NCBI RefSeq assembly: GCF_000801105.2
Contig: NC_079519.1
Coordinates: forward strand, 28,867,288 to 28,931,287
Length of the DNA: 64,000 nt
From: Raphanus sativus
Taxonomy: Eukaryota > Streptophyta > Magnoliopsida > Brassicales > Brassicaceae
Reading direction: 5' to 3'
Positions 16,433 through 25,459 of this stretch are shown here, piece by piece (the first letter of the stretch is position 1; every line of letters starts with the position of its first letter). A program made the translations under genes and the position numbers. The notes under the pieces were generated by a model. It was given only the letters and a program-made list of their open reading frames with translations. It was not told the DNA's origin and ran no database searches.

Positions 16433-16883
16433 TTATAAGAAACCCATTATTGCGCACAAAAATATAGAATGCTAAAATACACCTCTCTCTCTGATCTCTC
16501 TCCAACTTTCTGAGATCTCAACAGTTATCACTGGTTTTCGGCTAGGGTGGCTTTCTTAGCAGGAGAACCCACCTTATCTCTTCTAGCTGATTTGTTTTTG
16601 TGATCTGTGAGATTTTCTGGTGGATCGTGAGTTGATGTTTTTGCAACCTCATAGTTTCAGAGCGATTCAATCTGGCCGGAATCTGATCGTGAGTTGGTGT
16701 AAGCATGACTCGGAGGAGCACTTGTCTAGAAACTGAAGAGAGTTTCTAAAACAAAATTGGATTACTGTTTCGATAGTACTCGGTTCAGCATTCAAACATA
16801 TAAACCGAAACAAACCGGTTAACACTCCCATAAAAATTCCGAAACAGAGAAACGACGGTTAAAAAAAAATAACCTCAAAAACT
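16433..16883 (+). promoter_or_regulatory. Upstream region of the PPR gene
   Basis: It contains pyrimidine-rich 'cacctctctctctgatctctc' near 16480-16500, then leader-like sequence up to the ATG. I see no definite TATA box and no other gene. Confidence 0.3.
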
Positions 16884-18434
16884 ATGCAGAGATGTCTCGC
16901 GACGACGGCGAAGAGATTATTACTTCACCGGAACCTTCCACAAAAACCTAAACCTCTTCCCTATGCACGAGCCTCCTCCTCCACCGCAATCGATCACCGA
17001 GAGAGACTCCGCAGAAACAACCCAAACCCAAACGACATAATCGAAACATTCAACAGCATGGTCAAATCCCCTCCCTACCCATCAATCATCTCCTTCACAA
17101 AGCTCCTAACCTCCCTCGCCAAGCTAAACCGACACGACGTCGTCCTCTCCCTAGCCAAAAAGATGGAAACTTTAGGGATCCGAAACGATCTCTACACCTT
17201 CAACGTCCTCATCAACTCCCTCTGCGCCTCCTCACGACTCTCCCTCGCTCTGTCTCTCCTCGGGAAGATGCTCAAACTCGGGTTCGACCCGGATAAGGTC
17301 ACGGTCGGGTCTCTCGTCAACGGGCTATGTCTGAAGAACAGAGTCTCCGAAGCTGTGAGCTTTGTTGAGAAAGCGGTTGAGTTAGGGTATGGTGTTGACG
17401 TTGTCTCATACAACACGATTGTTGATGGTATGTGTAAGGGGAAACGAGCTGACGAAGCTTTGAGTTTGTTCGAGAGGATTGAAAGGCCTAATGTTGTTAC
17501 CTACACTTGTCTGGTGAAGGGTCTTTGTGATTTAGGTAGGTGGAGCGACGCGGCGAGGCTGCTGAGCGATATGATCAAGAGGGAGGTTGCTCCCAATGTG
17601 GTTACTTACAGTGCGTTGGTGGATGCGTTTGTGAAGAGTGGGAAGGTTTTGGAGGCGAAGGAGGTGTACGAGGAGATGATAAGGATGTCTGTAGAGCCTG
17701 ATGTTGTGACTTACGGTTCGTTGATCAACGGGCTTTGTATGGAGGATCGTGTGGATGAGGCTGGTGAGATGTTTGGTTTGATGGTGGGGAGAGGGTGTTT
17801 GCCTGATGTGGTGAGTTATAACACTCTTATTAAGGGGTTTTGTAAGGTGAAGAGAGTAGAGGATGGGATGAGGATCTTCCGGGAGATGTCTAAGAGAGGT
17901 TTGGTTGGTAATACAGTTACTTACAATACTCTTGTACAAGGTTTTTTTGAAGCAGGGGAGGTTGATACGGCTCAGGAGTTGTTTAGTCAGATGGTTTCTC
18001 CTGATGTGTGGAGTTATAACATATTGTTAGGTGGGCTTTGTGACAACGGGGAGGTAGAGAAAGCGTTGGTGATATTTGAGGATTTGGAGAAGAGTGGAAT
18101 GGGACTGGATATTGTCACGTACACTACCGTTATCCGTGGGATGTGCAAGGCTGGTAAGGTTGAAGAAGCTTGGGGTTTGTTTTGTAGTCTCGGCCTCAAA
18201 GGAGTGAAGCCTGATGTGGTAGCGTACAGTACGATGTTGTCAGGGCTGTGTAGTAAAGGCATGCATTGTGAAATAGATGCGTTGTATTTAGAAATGAAAG
18301 AGGACGGGGTTGTGTTGAGTGATGGTAAGATGTGTCTTAGAGATGGTGACGTAACTGTATCAGCCGAGCTTATCAAAGAAATGTTGACCCGTGCAACGCC
18401 TGAGGGGTGCAAAAAAGCTGTTTCTCTCTTGTAA
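16884..18434 (+). CDS. P-class pentatricopeptide repeat protein, mitochondrial (At1g62680-like)
   Basis: A single intronless frame of 516 residues. The start is supported by the N-terminus MQRCLATTAKRLLLHRN, an Arg-rich, acid-poor presequence typical of mitochondrial import and close to what I recall of At1g62680. From about residue 65 to 480 there is a chain of 35-residue PPR motifs (for example PNVVTYSALVDAFVKSGKV, PDVVSYNTLIKGFCKVKRV, LDIVTYTTVIRGMCKAGKV) with no E or DYW extension, so it is a P-class protein of the RPF/Rf-like group. Such proteins bind organelle RNA in a sequence-specific way and help process transcript ends. Two motifs are short by four or five residues (about residues 198-203 and 368-373). 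The target RNA is unknown. Confidence 0.92.
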   Translation: MQRCLATTAKRLLLHRNLPQKPKPLPYARASSSTAIDHRERLRRNNPNPNDIIETFNSMVKSPPYPSIISFTKLLTSLAKLNRHDVVLSLAKKMETLGIRNDLYTFNVLINSLCASSRLSLALSLLGKMLKLGFDPDKVTVGSLVNGLCLKNRVSEAVSFVEKAVELGYGVDVVSYNTIVDGMCKGKRADEALSLFERIERPNVVTYTCLVKGLCDLGRWSDAARLLSDMIKREVAPNVVTYSALVDAFVKSGKVLEAKEVYEEMIRMSVEPDVVTYGSLINGLCMEDRVDEAGEMFGLMVGRGCLPDVVSYNTLIKGFCKVKRVEDGMRIFREMSKRGLVGNTVTYNTLVQGFFEAGEVDTAQELFSQMVSPDVWSYNILLGGLCDNGEVEKALVIFEDLEKSGMGLDIVTYTTVIRGMCKAGKVEEAWGLFCSLGLKGVKPDVVAYSTMLSGLCSKGMHCEIDALYLEMKEDGVVLSDGKMCLRDGDVTVSAELIKEMLTRATPEGCKKAVSLL

Positions 18435-19573
18435 TTCATCTGTTTTCAGCGGGATGAAATCACTGGCATCTTGGTGTTTCTCTCTAGTTTGAGCTCTGAG
18501 AGATTCTCGATATTGGTTCATCCAATACTTGAGGATGGCGAGTAGAAGGGTTTTGCTATCTATGGCGCTGATAAGATTTGCTTCATCAATCCCTTTCTGA
18601 TCTTGACGCTTGAGGTGAAATTTCTGTCTTACTTTATATCAACATCTGGTTCATGCCCTCTTTTCTCATCTTTGCTTATATGTTAGTCACATCTTGGGGG
18701 TAACTAATGGTAACTACAAAGATTTTTACAGTTTTCTGAATATACAAATATTACTAGGCTTTTCTCAAAAACCAATGGAAATGTTACTGTAGATGAACAG
18801 AACACACAAACAATCTTTTGTTGTTTCTTACTAGTCTCTTTCTCACAAAATATGAGTTGTAAAACCATTTGGCTACACAGTGCAGGTACTCAGGAACAGA
18901 GGAATGTATGTAAAAAGAGACGTATTTGGCTAACCGGCATGAAGAAGAGTGAGCATCACTAAGTTTCTCAAGATTTTTCTCTATGTGCATTAGTTAGAAG
19001 GCTATGAAGTTGTAAAAAATCCCTAGTACTATATGAAATATGAGGCTACTAAAGCAATGCACGTTAATATGGAAGTAGAAGCTATATTGAACACTGAATC
19101 GGTGATTAGTCATGGTGCTGTTGTAATAGACTTCTCAACTTTTGTTTGGTTTTGATTCTTTGAATCATTAGAAATTCAGTCAAGATTTCTCTCCACGTGC
19201 ATACATGCATATATATACGTTATGTAGACCGAATGCTCTGCCAGAGGTTATAAGTTCCTTTGGAAAAATGAAAAGTATATTAGAAAAGACACAGTGTATT
19301 CTGTTATATGCATATAGTGACATCTTTGGATGGACCTATCGAATAAAAAGTGAAGCTTCTCTCTTGTAATTGGAATCTAATGTTTTTTTTCCCTAATAAT
19401 TGACAATGACTTATATTCACTAAAGCTGTAGATTTTTCTCATGAAAAACATTCTAGACTTCAATTCTTGTCGTTCTTATCTTTTCTTCTCATTTAATAAT
19501 ATCACACACTTGCAAACACCTTCACGATTCTATTTTCCCTTTGTAAATTATCTTTCTATACGTCTCTGCGACA
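18435..19573. other. Intergenic: PPR 3' flank and upstream of the CNL fragment
   Basis: The first few hundred bases probably form the PPR 3' UTR. The rest is AT-rich with no supported gene. The antisense open frame at 18784-18990 shows no domain. Confidence 0.4.
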
Positions 19574-19972
19574 ATGGGTGGTTGCTTCTCTATCTCGTTG
19601 TCATGTGATCAAGTCGTGAATCAAGCCTCTCAATGCTTATGTGTCAAACAGAGCTATATTCACGACCTAGAAGAGAATCTCTCAGCTTTGGAAATAACCA
19701 TGGAAGATCTAAAGGCAAGGCGAGATGATTTGTCAAGAAGGGTGAAGAGAGAGGAGAATAAAGGTCTAAGAAGGCTTGCACAAGTCCAGGTATGGCTTAC
19801 TAGGGTTGAGACCATCGAGAGCCATGTCAAAGATTTGTTATGTGTTAGAAAAACTGAGCTTCAGAGGTTGTGTCTTTGTGGGTTCTGTTCCAAGAGTTTG
19901 AAACTGAGCTATCAGGATGGGAAACGGGTTTTTATGACGTTGAGGGAAGTTGATGTGAAGATAAGAATTTGA
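19574..19972 (+). pseudogene. Truncated CNL resistance gene: coiled-coil part only (RPS5-like)
   Basis: A 132-residue frame starting MGGCFSISLSCDQVVNQ. Gly2 and Cys4 fit N-myristoylation and palmitoylation as in RPS5-type proteins. It then follows the coiled-coil domain of the full CNLs in this window ([45 protein letters not shown]). It stops after 'LREVDVKIRI', just where the full genes continue 'REVEKLKSS', and the NB-ARC and LRR parts are absent. It is most simply a gene relic, but the frame is clean, so a short membrane-anchored CC protein cannot be excluded. Confidence 0.75.
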
Positions 19973-20262
19973 TGTAGCAATATATTTAATTATGTGAATT
20001 ATTGGAAATGTAATATAATTAATAAAATTTGTAAACTAAGTAAAATATGACAATATAATTAATGTAATACTACTATCTATGTTTTCAAATAATTAATACT
20101 GTTATAATAACAGTGTTATTCATGTTTTCAAACATTAATAAAATATACTTCAGTTTTAATAATATAGATATTATTGCTGCAGAAACTTTTGAATAGAGCT
20201 TTGGATCTGCTGATGACAATTAAAAGATAAAAACAAAGAAAACACACAAACCATATAAATTT

Positions 20263-21243
20263 CTAAAATTTCAAACCAGAACCTTGCAGTTTTTCTTGGA
20301 TGATCATGTCTAGCCTGTTCTCCATTTCAGGAGTAAGATAATTCTTCCAGTCACCAACTTCTCCTTTACGGAAAAAGTTCTTGCGATCCACTTTGTTAAA
20401 TTTCTTTGTTTGGTTAACTTCCAAACCACTCAAGTTACGCAGAGAGCAAAAGTCCAAGATCTCATCCACTAGTCCATTATCTTCTTCTTCCTTAGTAAAA
20501 GGACAACCCAAAAACTCAGCAAGTCTCTTGATCTGACCACGAGGCTCCTCTTTCATCTCCTCATACCTCATGAAAAGCACTTTCTTGGGATCCTCCAAGC
20601 ATCTTCTCCAATAACTCAAGACATGTTCCCAAATGGGTCCATAATAGATAGTTCCATTGCAAAACGCTTTGAAGGTAGACTCAAGAAGACTTCTGTTTGG
20701 TTCCATTTTATGAATAGCACTCCCAAAAAACCACCACGAGATCAATGTGTCCTTCACGTTTCTGCACACGTACACAATCTTGCAAGGAGAGTCCTTGAGG
20801 TTTTCGTGCATGGCGTGCATTGGCATGTGAGTTGAGAACAGCCTCGGAAGTGATGAGAACTTGGCTAGGTTAGGACTTGAGCTTTCGTGATACACATCGA
20901 TCTCCAAGAATGGTACAATGCCATGAGGATTGTCAGATAGTAGAGGATGATGATCAAAGGAAGGGCTCTTTGATCTCTCCATAAGGGCGACGGTGAGGGC
21001 CTTTAGCCATGTAGTGCCTGATTTGGGGTAAGAAGCAAGGATTATATCAGTGTCTTGCGGTTTAAAACCTGCCTGGAAATTAAGAACGCCTTGAAGAGTG
21101 TTGTAGTAATACCAAGATCCCTGATAATTACAAAGCTTATTCGCTCGAAAATCTGTGTGTGAAGGAAGAGTAGAGATCAAAATACTTGTTTCTTCGCTTA
21201 TCTTGTTGTCACCAACGTTCGATGGAAGCTCCTTCAGGTCCAT
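20263..21243 (-). CDS. Cytosolic sulfotransferase, SOT10/SOT8-like
   Basis: Intronless, 326 residues from MDLKELPSNVGDN. The open frame continues 23 codons upstream, but this Met fits the family N-terminus and is repeated in the second copy. It has the PAPS 5'-phosphosulfate loop YPKSGTTWLKA (about 72-82), catalytic His139 in FSTHMP, the 3'-phosphate site RNVKDTLISWW (about 161-171) and the C-terminal RKGEVGDWKNYLTPEME (about 292-308). Length is usual for plant SOTs. By recall the closest Arabidopsis group is SOT8/9/10, which includes brassinosteroid sulfotransferases, and not the desulfoglucosinolate SOT16-18 group; the substrate cannot be told from sequence. It transfers sulfonate from PAPS to a small hydroxylated acceptor in the cytosol. 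A decayed duplicate lies at 34131-36210 on the same strand. Confidence 0.9.
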   Translation of the reverse strand: MDLKELPSNVGDNKISEETSILISTLPSHTDFRANKLCNYQGSWYYYNTLQGVLNFQAGFKPQDTDIILASYPKSGTTWLKALTVALMERSKSPSFDHHPLLSDNPHGIVPFLEIDVYHESSSPNLAKFSSLPRLFSTHMPMHAMHENLKDSPCKIVYVCRNVKDTLISWWFFGSAIHKMEPNRSLLESTFKAFCNGTIYYGPIWEHVLSYWRRCLEDPKKVLFMRYEEMKEEPRGQIKRLAEFLGCPFTKEEEDNGLVDEILDFCSLRNLSGLEVNQTKKFNKVDRKNFFRKGEVGDWKNYLTPEMENRLDMIIQEKLQGSGLKF

Positions 21244-21336
21244 ATTTGTTAGTAAGTTCTTGTATAAAATGATGTGGTTAAGCTTCAGACGAAACATAAC
21301 AGATATAAGCAAAGAAGACAGGAAAAAACAAATATT

Positions 21337-21424
21337 GCTGGTAATAAAGACAAACCTATTGCTGGTAATAAAGACAAATTGCTGGTAATAAAGACAAACC
21401 TATTGCTGGTAACAAAGACCAATC
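21337..21424. repeat. Short tandem repeat upstream of the SOT start
   Basis: Four copies of 'attgctggtaataaagacaa' with spacers of 0-6 bp, the last one variant. It starts about 95 bp upstream of the SOT start codon. The pseudogene copy has a single unit at about 36302-36320, so the array grew after the duplication or shrank in the other copy. Confidence 0.85.
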
Positions 21425-21926
21425 TACTTTAAATTGCTGTTCAGATATTGAAATATTGGAAAGTTGGTGTATTCCGTTTATTCATTTTGCATTAATAACA
21501 TTTTGAAATCCCCATGATTCGTGTGTTTTATACTTTCTCCGTTTCTAAATAAGTGTCACTTTGACATTTTTTATGCAAATTAAAAAAGCGATGGAAATAT
21601 ATGTAAGTTGTTATTAATTACATCTCTCTAATCAATACTAGTATTTGAGATAAATAAAAATTATTTATAAAATCAATGCAGTTTGAAACTAATTTTCAGT
21701 TGAAAGTAAATATAATTTGCATTTAAATTGTAAAATGACACTTTTGTGTAATAAGAAAAAATGTTAAAATTACAGTTATTATGAAACATAAGGAGTATAG
21801 TACATTAATTATTATTTTAAAATCAATATTCCTTTTTCGTACATCAATTAGAAAAAATGAGAATTTTGGTTATCAACCAAATTTGGATTTATAACTAAAA
21901 TGCATTGTGTTATATGGTTTTGTAAC
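21425..21926. other. Intergenic upstream of SOT
   Basis: AT-rich. It contains a stretch with the look of a Tc1/Stowaway-type MITE end ('actttctccgtttctaaataagtg' near 21530-21555, and 'tatgaaacataaggagtata' near 21780-21800). It is not clear enough to delimit as an element. Confidence 0.3.
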
Positions 21927-22590
21927 TAGGACTGGAAAAAAAATCTGAATCCGAAGAACTAGGAACGCGCAAAAAATCATAATCGATTCGATCCAAAATA
22001 GTATCAAATTCGAACCAAAATTGTTTAAACAATCGAACTGGTTCAAAATATTGGTATCTAAAAAAACCAAAATTGAACTCGACCTGAATGTATCTAAAAT
22101 AGATTTACATACCTAAATATATTAAGTATTTTGGATTTAGTATATTAAAAATATCTAAAATATATAACATATTTTAAGTTGTCCAAAATACTTGAAAATA
22201 TATACAAAAGTAAAAAGTAAATGTTTAAAATAGGTAAATAATACTAAAAACACCAAAAATACTTGAAATATCTATCCAGATATTCAAGCCAATTAAACCA
22301 ATTTATATGTTAAGTTTTAGTTATTTTGGTATATTTTATTCAAATTTATATGTAATATAATATATTGTTTTTTTAGATTTTGAGAATTTCAAAGCATATA
22401 GTGAACTTTAAAATTAAAAAAAAAAATTTAAATGGATTATTCGAACCCGAACCAAATTCGCAAAAATCTGAACTTAACCAGAACCGGAATTTATAAATAC
22501 CCGAATGAGTGTGAAATCTTTAAATTCGAAAATCCAAAACCCGAATAGATCTGAACTGACCCCGAATGAATACCTGAACACCTACACCTA
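21927..22590. mobile_element. hAT-type non-autonomous element, older copy
   Basis: Left end TAGGACTGG; right end in reverse complement TAGGTGTAGG. The flanks TTTGTAAC and TTAGAAAC agree at six of eight positions, as expected for an aged 8-bp target duplication. The interior (Gln/Asn-like 'aaccaaaattg', 'cgaacccgaacc') matches the element at 15101 in reverse orientation and the one near 30798 in the same orientation. Non-coding. Confidence 0.7.
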
Positions 22591-22701
22591 TTAGAAACCA
22601 TCTTGACCTGAAAGCTTATCTTTTTATCTCCATGATCCGTCCACATAATACACATACGTCTCCCAATTTGTTTTGCTAGATTACCGAAAATACTTAATTT
22701 A

Positions 22702-23039
22702 TGTTGTAAACCAGATGGTTTAAGGATTGTTCATAACCAGATGGTCGAGGTTACACTTAACCAAGATTGTACTAAACCGAGATTTATTAAACCAACCATG
22801 TGTTAATGGATTGGGTCTTGTTTCTCCTTTTATTGTTAAGTGGCCGACTTCTTAACTTAAGTTAAGAAAGTCTCACATTGCTCCCATTTGTGTAATAGGC
22901 GGCCAACTCCAACCTATATAAGGAGAGTCTTTGTTTGCTTATGAATTACACATCTCATTCCTTCACAAACAAAAAGCATTCGATCTCTCTCTCTCTCTGG
23001 TTCGATTAGTTCTTAAGCAAGAACACTAGGATTAGAACA
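22702..23039 (+). repeat. 5' LTR of the older Copia element
   Basis: 338 bp, TG...CA ends. A TATA box TATATAA lies at 22915-22921, so transcription would start near 22945. The sequence after the LTR ('cgttatcagcagg') is an unusual primer-site region, only partly like the tRNA-Met complement. Confidence 0.95.
22915..22921 (+). promoter_or_regulatory. TATA box in the 5' LTR
   Basis: TATATAA within 'aacctatataaggagag', conserved in the 3' LTR at 29420-29426. It sits about 120 bp before the end of the LTR, the normal place for the U3 promoter. Confidence 0.7.
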
Positions 23040-23919
23040 CGTTATCAGCAGGATCCTGCTCCAAGATCAACCATCAAGAGTCCAAATCCGAAACCCTAGC
23101 CGTCAACCAAACTCGGAGATATCATAAACCCTAGCCGCCAACCACTACTCTCTCTAAGATCTTTTACATTCAATTATTCCTTAGATCTTAAACTAATCAT
23201 ACTTTGAATTATTTCTTTGTTGATTGATTAAGGTTTCTAAGAAAGGAACCAAGGAGAAAAATCGGCAAAGTAAAAGGTTAGATCTCAAAACCCTAATTTT
23301 ACTTGCGGCTCAAGTTTTTATTTCGGTTTTATTTTTATGTTTGAATCCGATTTTTTTAAAGGTTTCTGATTTGATTAAGTTGATCTAGTTCTTGTTTAAA
23401 ACTTCTAAATCGAATTGCTAGATTTTAAAATTATTTATAAGTTTTAAAACCATAAAATATTAAATCAAATTGGTTTTATAAAATCTTATATCTTAAAATC
23501 GATTTTACTAAAACTTATAAACTCTATTAGATCATATTTGATCAGATCTGAAATTCTAAACCTAAATCCTAAAATTTCGGATCCCAAAACCCTAAAAACC
23601 CTCATAACTTTAGTTTTGTATAAGACAACAAGCGATACCCCTTTTAAGGATGACACGCTATATGTCTAAACAAAACATAAGTCTATGTTTAACCAAAACT
23701 TAAAATCTGATTTGAATCTTTAAAATCTGATTTGAATCTTTAAAATCTAATCCTTAAAAGTTAATATCAGATTATAAAGATACTTTAAATCCTAAGAAAA
23801 TTTTAAGCATGTGATAACATGACTTTCATTTTGTATAAGACAACAAGTGATACCCCTTTATTAAATGATGATACGCTATATGTCTAAAACAAAATTAGTC
23901 TAATGTTTCCACATTCTTT

Positions 23920-24165
23920 GATCAATGATCCACACCATTGTGTGGTTAGATCTTGATTTTTTTAGTCAATGATCCATACTACTTAGTATGGCTAGACAAT
24001 AAGGTCAATGATACGTACATAGCAGTACGAGTAGACCATGGTCGATGATGTGTACCTTCCGGTACGACTAGACCACATGCCGTATTGGTCGATGATGTGT
24101 ACCTTCCGGTACAACTAGCCCACAGGCCGCATGAGTCAATGAAGTGTACCCAAGGTACGACCAAG
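23920..24165 (+). repeat. Six-unit stem-loop array in the Copia leader
   Basis: Units of 37-47 bp start with 'gtcRatgatg'-like words near 23922, 23965, 24004, 24041, 24088 and 24135. Each holds a short perfect inverted repeat: CCACAC-GTGTGG (23930-23945), CCATACT-AGTATGG (23974-23991), CGTAC-GTACG (24014-24029), GTACC-GGTAC (24052-24065, 24099-24112 and 24146-24158). The stem sequences differ between units while pairing is kept. The array ends about 100 bp before the gag start. Confidence 0.85.
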
Positions 24166-24264
24166 ACTATGCTCTCATCCATCTTATTTTCAAACAAGTT
24201 GATGGATGAATTATAAGAAAATAAAATTTTCTAAAAGACCTAAACAATCTGATCTTTGTTTCAG

Positions 24265-25323
24265 ATGGCCAAAATCGCAAATTTGGATTTTGCACCTCTA
24301 ACTGTGAGGGGTGACAATTACCTACAATGGGCACTAGATGTCGAAATTTCTCTTGGAGCCAAAGGCCTAGAGCATTGTATCGTTCCTCGGAACAAAGCTA
24401 CTAAGAAAGAGAACTCTAAGACCCTCATGCTCATCCGTCATCACATTGAGGAGAGCTTAAAAGCTCAGTACCTCACAGTAAGTGATCCATACGAGTTATG
24501 GAAAGAGCTTCAGATGAGATATGATCACCAGAAGACCTTGATTCTTCCGGGTGCCACCTATGAGTGGATTCATCTCAGGATTCAAGACTTTAAGTCTGTG
24601 AATGAGTACAGCTCAGCCATGTTTAAAATAGTCTCAAAATTGAGGCTATGCGGCGAGACTGTAACTGAAAAGCAGTTGTTGGAAAAGACTTTCCAGATAA
24701 TGTCCTCAAGCAATATGTTGCTTCAGCAACAATACAGACAGAAAGGTTTTAAGACCTATAGTGAGCTCATCTCATGTCTATTGCTTGCAGAACAGAACAA
24801 CGAGCTGCTCTTGAAGAACAATGAGCTTAGACCACCTGGATCTAAGCCTGTCCCTGAGGCAAATCATACCTCAAATGAGCCTAATGATGGTGCTGAAGCC
24901 AACCATGTCCGGTATGACCATAAGGGCCGCGGATCCTCATATGGAAGAGGACGTGGCCGTAAAGGTCATGGGCGAGGACGTGGACAAGGTGGCAACAGCA
25001 AAGGGTGTAACATCCCTTATGACCGTCCAACCCAGTACAATAATGGACAAGGTAAAGGCAGAGGCAATGGGACTTCTTCAAAACCACAGAATCCTGCAAG
25101 CTCACCTTGCCATAGATGCGGAATGATGAATCATTGGGCAAAGAATTGCCGCACAGCCAAGCATTTGGTCGACCTCTATCAAGAGAGTCTTAAGGGCAAG
25201 AATCCGGAAGCACACATGGTGTACAAGGATGAAGAAGACGATTTTGATCATGACAATGATGACCTCATGGAATTTGAGACTTCAGACATACTGAGTATGC
25301 TGAATGATGACCCAGTTGGTTAA
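24265..25323 (+). CDS. Copia Gag polyprotein (older element)
   Basis: 352 residues from MAKIANLDFAPLTVRGDNYL. It has the Copia-type gag core (about 10-190), an Arg/Gly-rich segment (about 225-260) and a CCHC zinc knuckle CHRCGMMNHWAKNC (about 286-299). The frame is intact and ends in its own stop. An AT-rich gap of about 140 bp separates it from pol. It would form the capsid that packages the element RNA in the cytoplasm. Confidence 0.88.
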   Translation: MAKIANLDFAPLTVRGDNYLQWALDVEISLGAKGLEHCIVPRNKATKKENSKTLMLIRHHIEESLKAQYLTVSDPYELWKELQMRYDHQKTLILPGATYEWIHLRIQDFKSVNEYSSAMFKIVSKLRLCGETVTEKQLLEKTFQIMSSSNMLLQQQYRQKGFKTYSELISCLLLAEQNNELLLKNNELRPPGSKPVPEANHTSNEPNDGAEANHVRYDHKGRGSSYGRGRGRKGHGRGRGQGGNSKGCNIPYDRPTQYNNGQGKGRGNGTSSKPQNPASSPCHRCGMMNHWAKNCRTAKHLVDLYQESLKGKNPEAHMVYKDEEDDFDHDNDDLMEFETSDILSMLNDDPVG

Positions 25324-25459
25324 TGAGATACATCAAAACGATTTTTGTTTGGATGTTTTTGGTGTTTTAGGCTTTTGAGAATTTTTTTTATGCTTTTGCA
25401 TTCTATGTTTTATTTTTTTTAAGAATACACTATGTTTTACTTTCATTTACAATAATAAT

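Noticed and set aside
17192..18439. Antisense open frames (74-141 codons) under the PPR gene
   Set aside because: They are shadows of a long coding region on the opposite strand and lack domains.
21244..21312. Upstream start for the sulfotransferase (23 extra codons)
   Set aside because: The family and the duplicate gene both support MDLKELPSN as the start; the extension is AT-rich leader.
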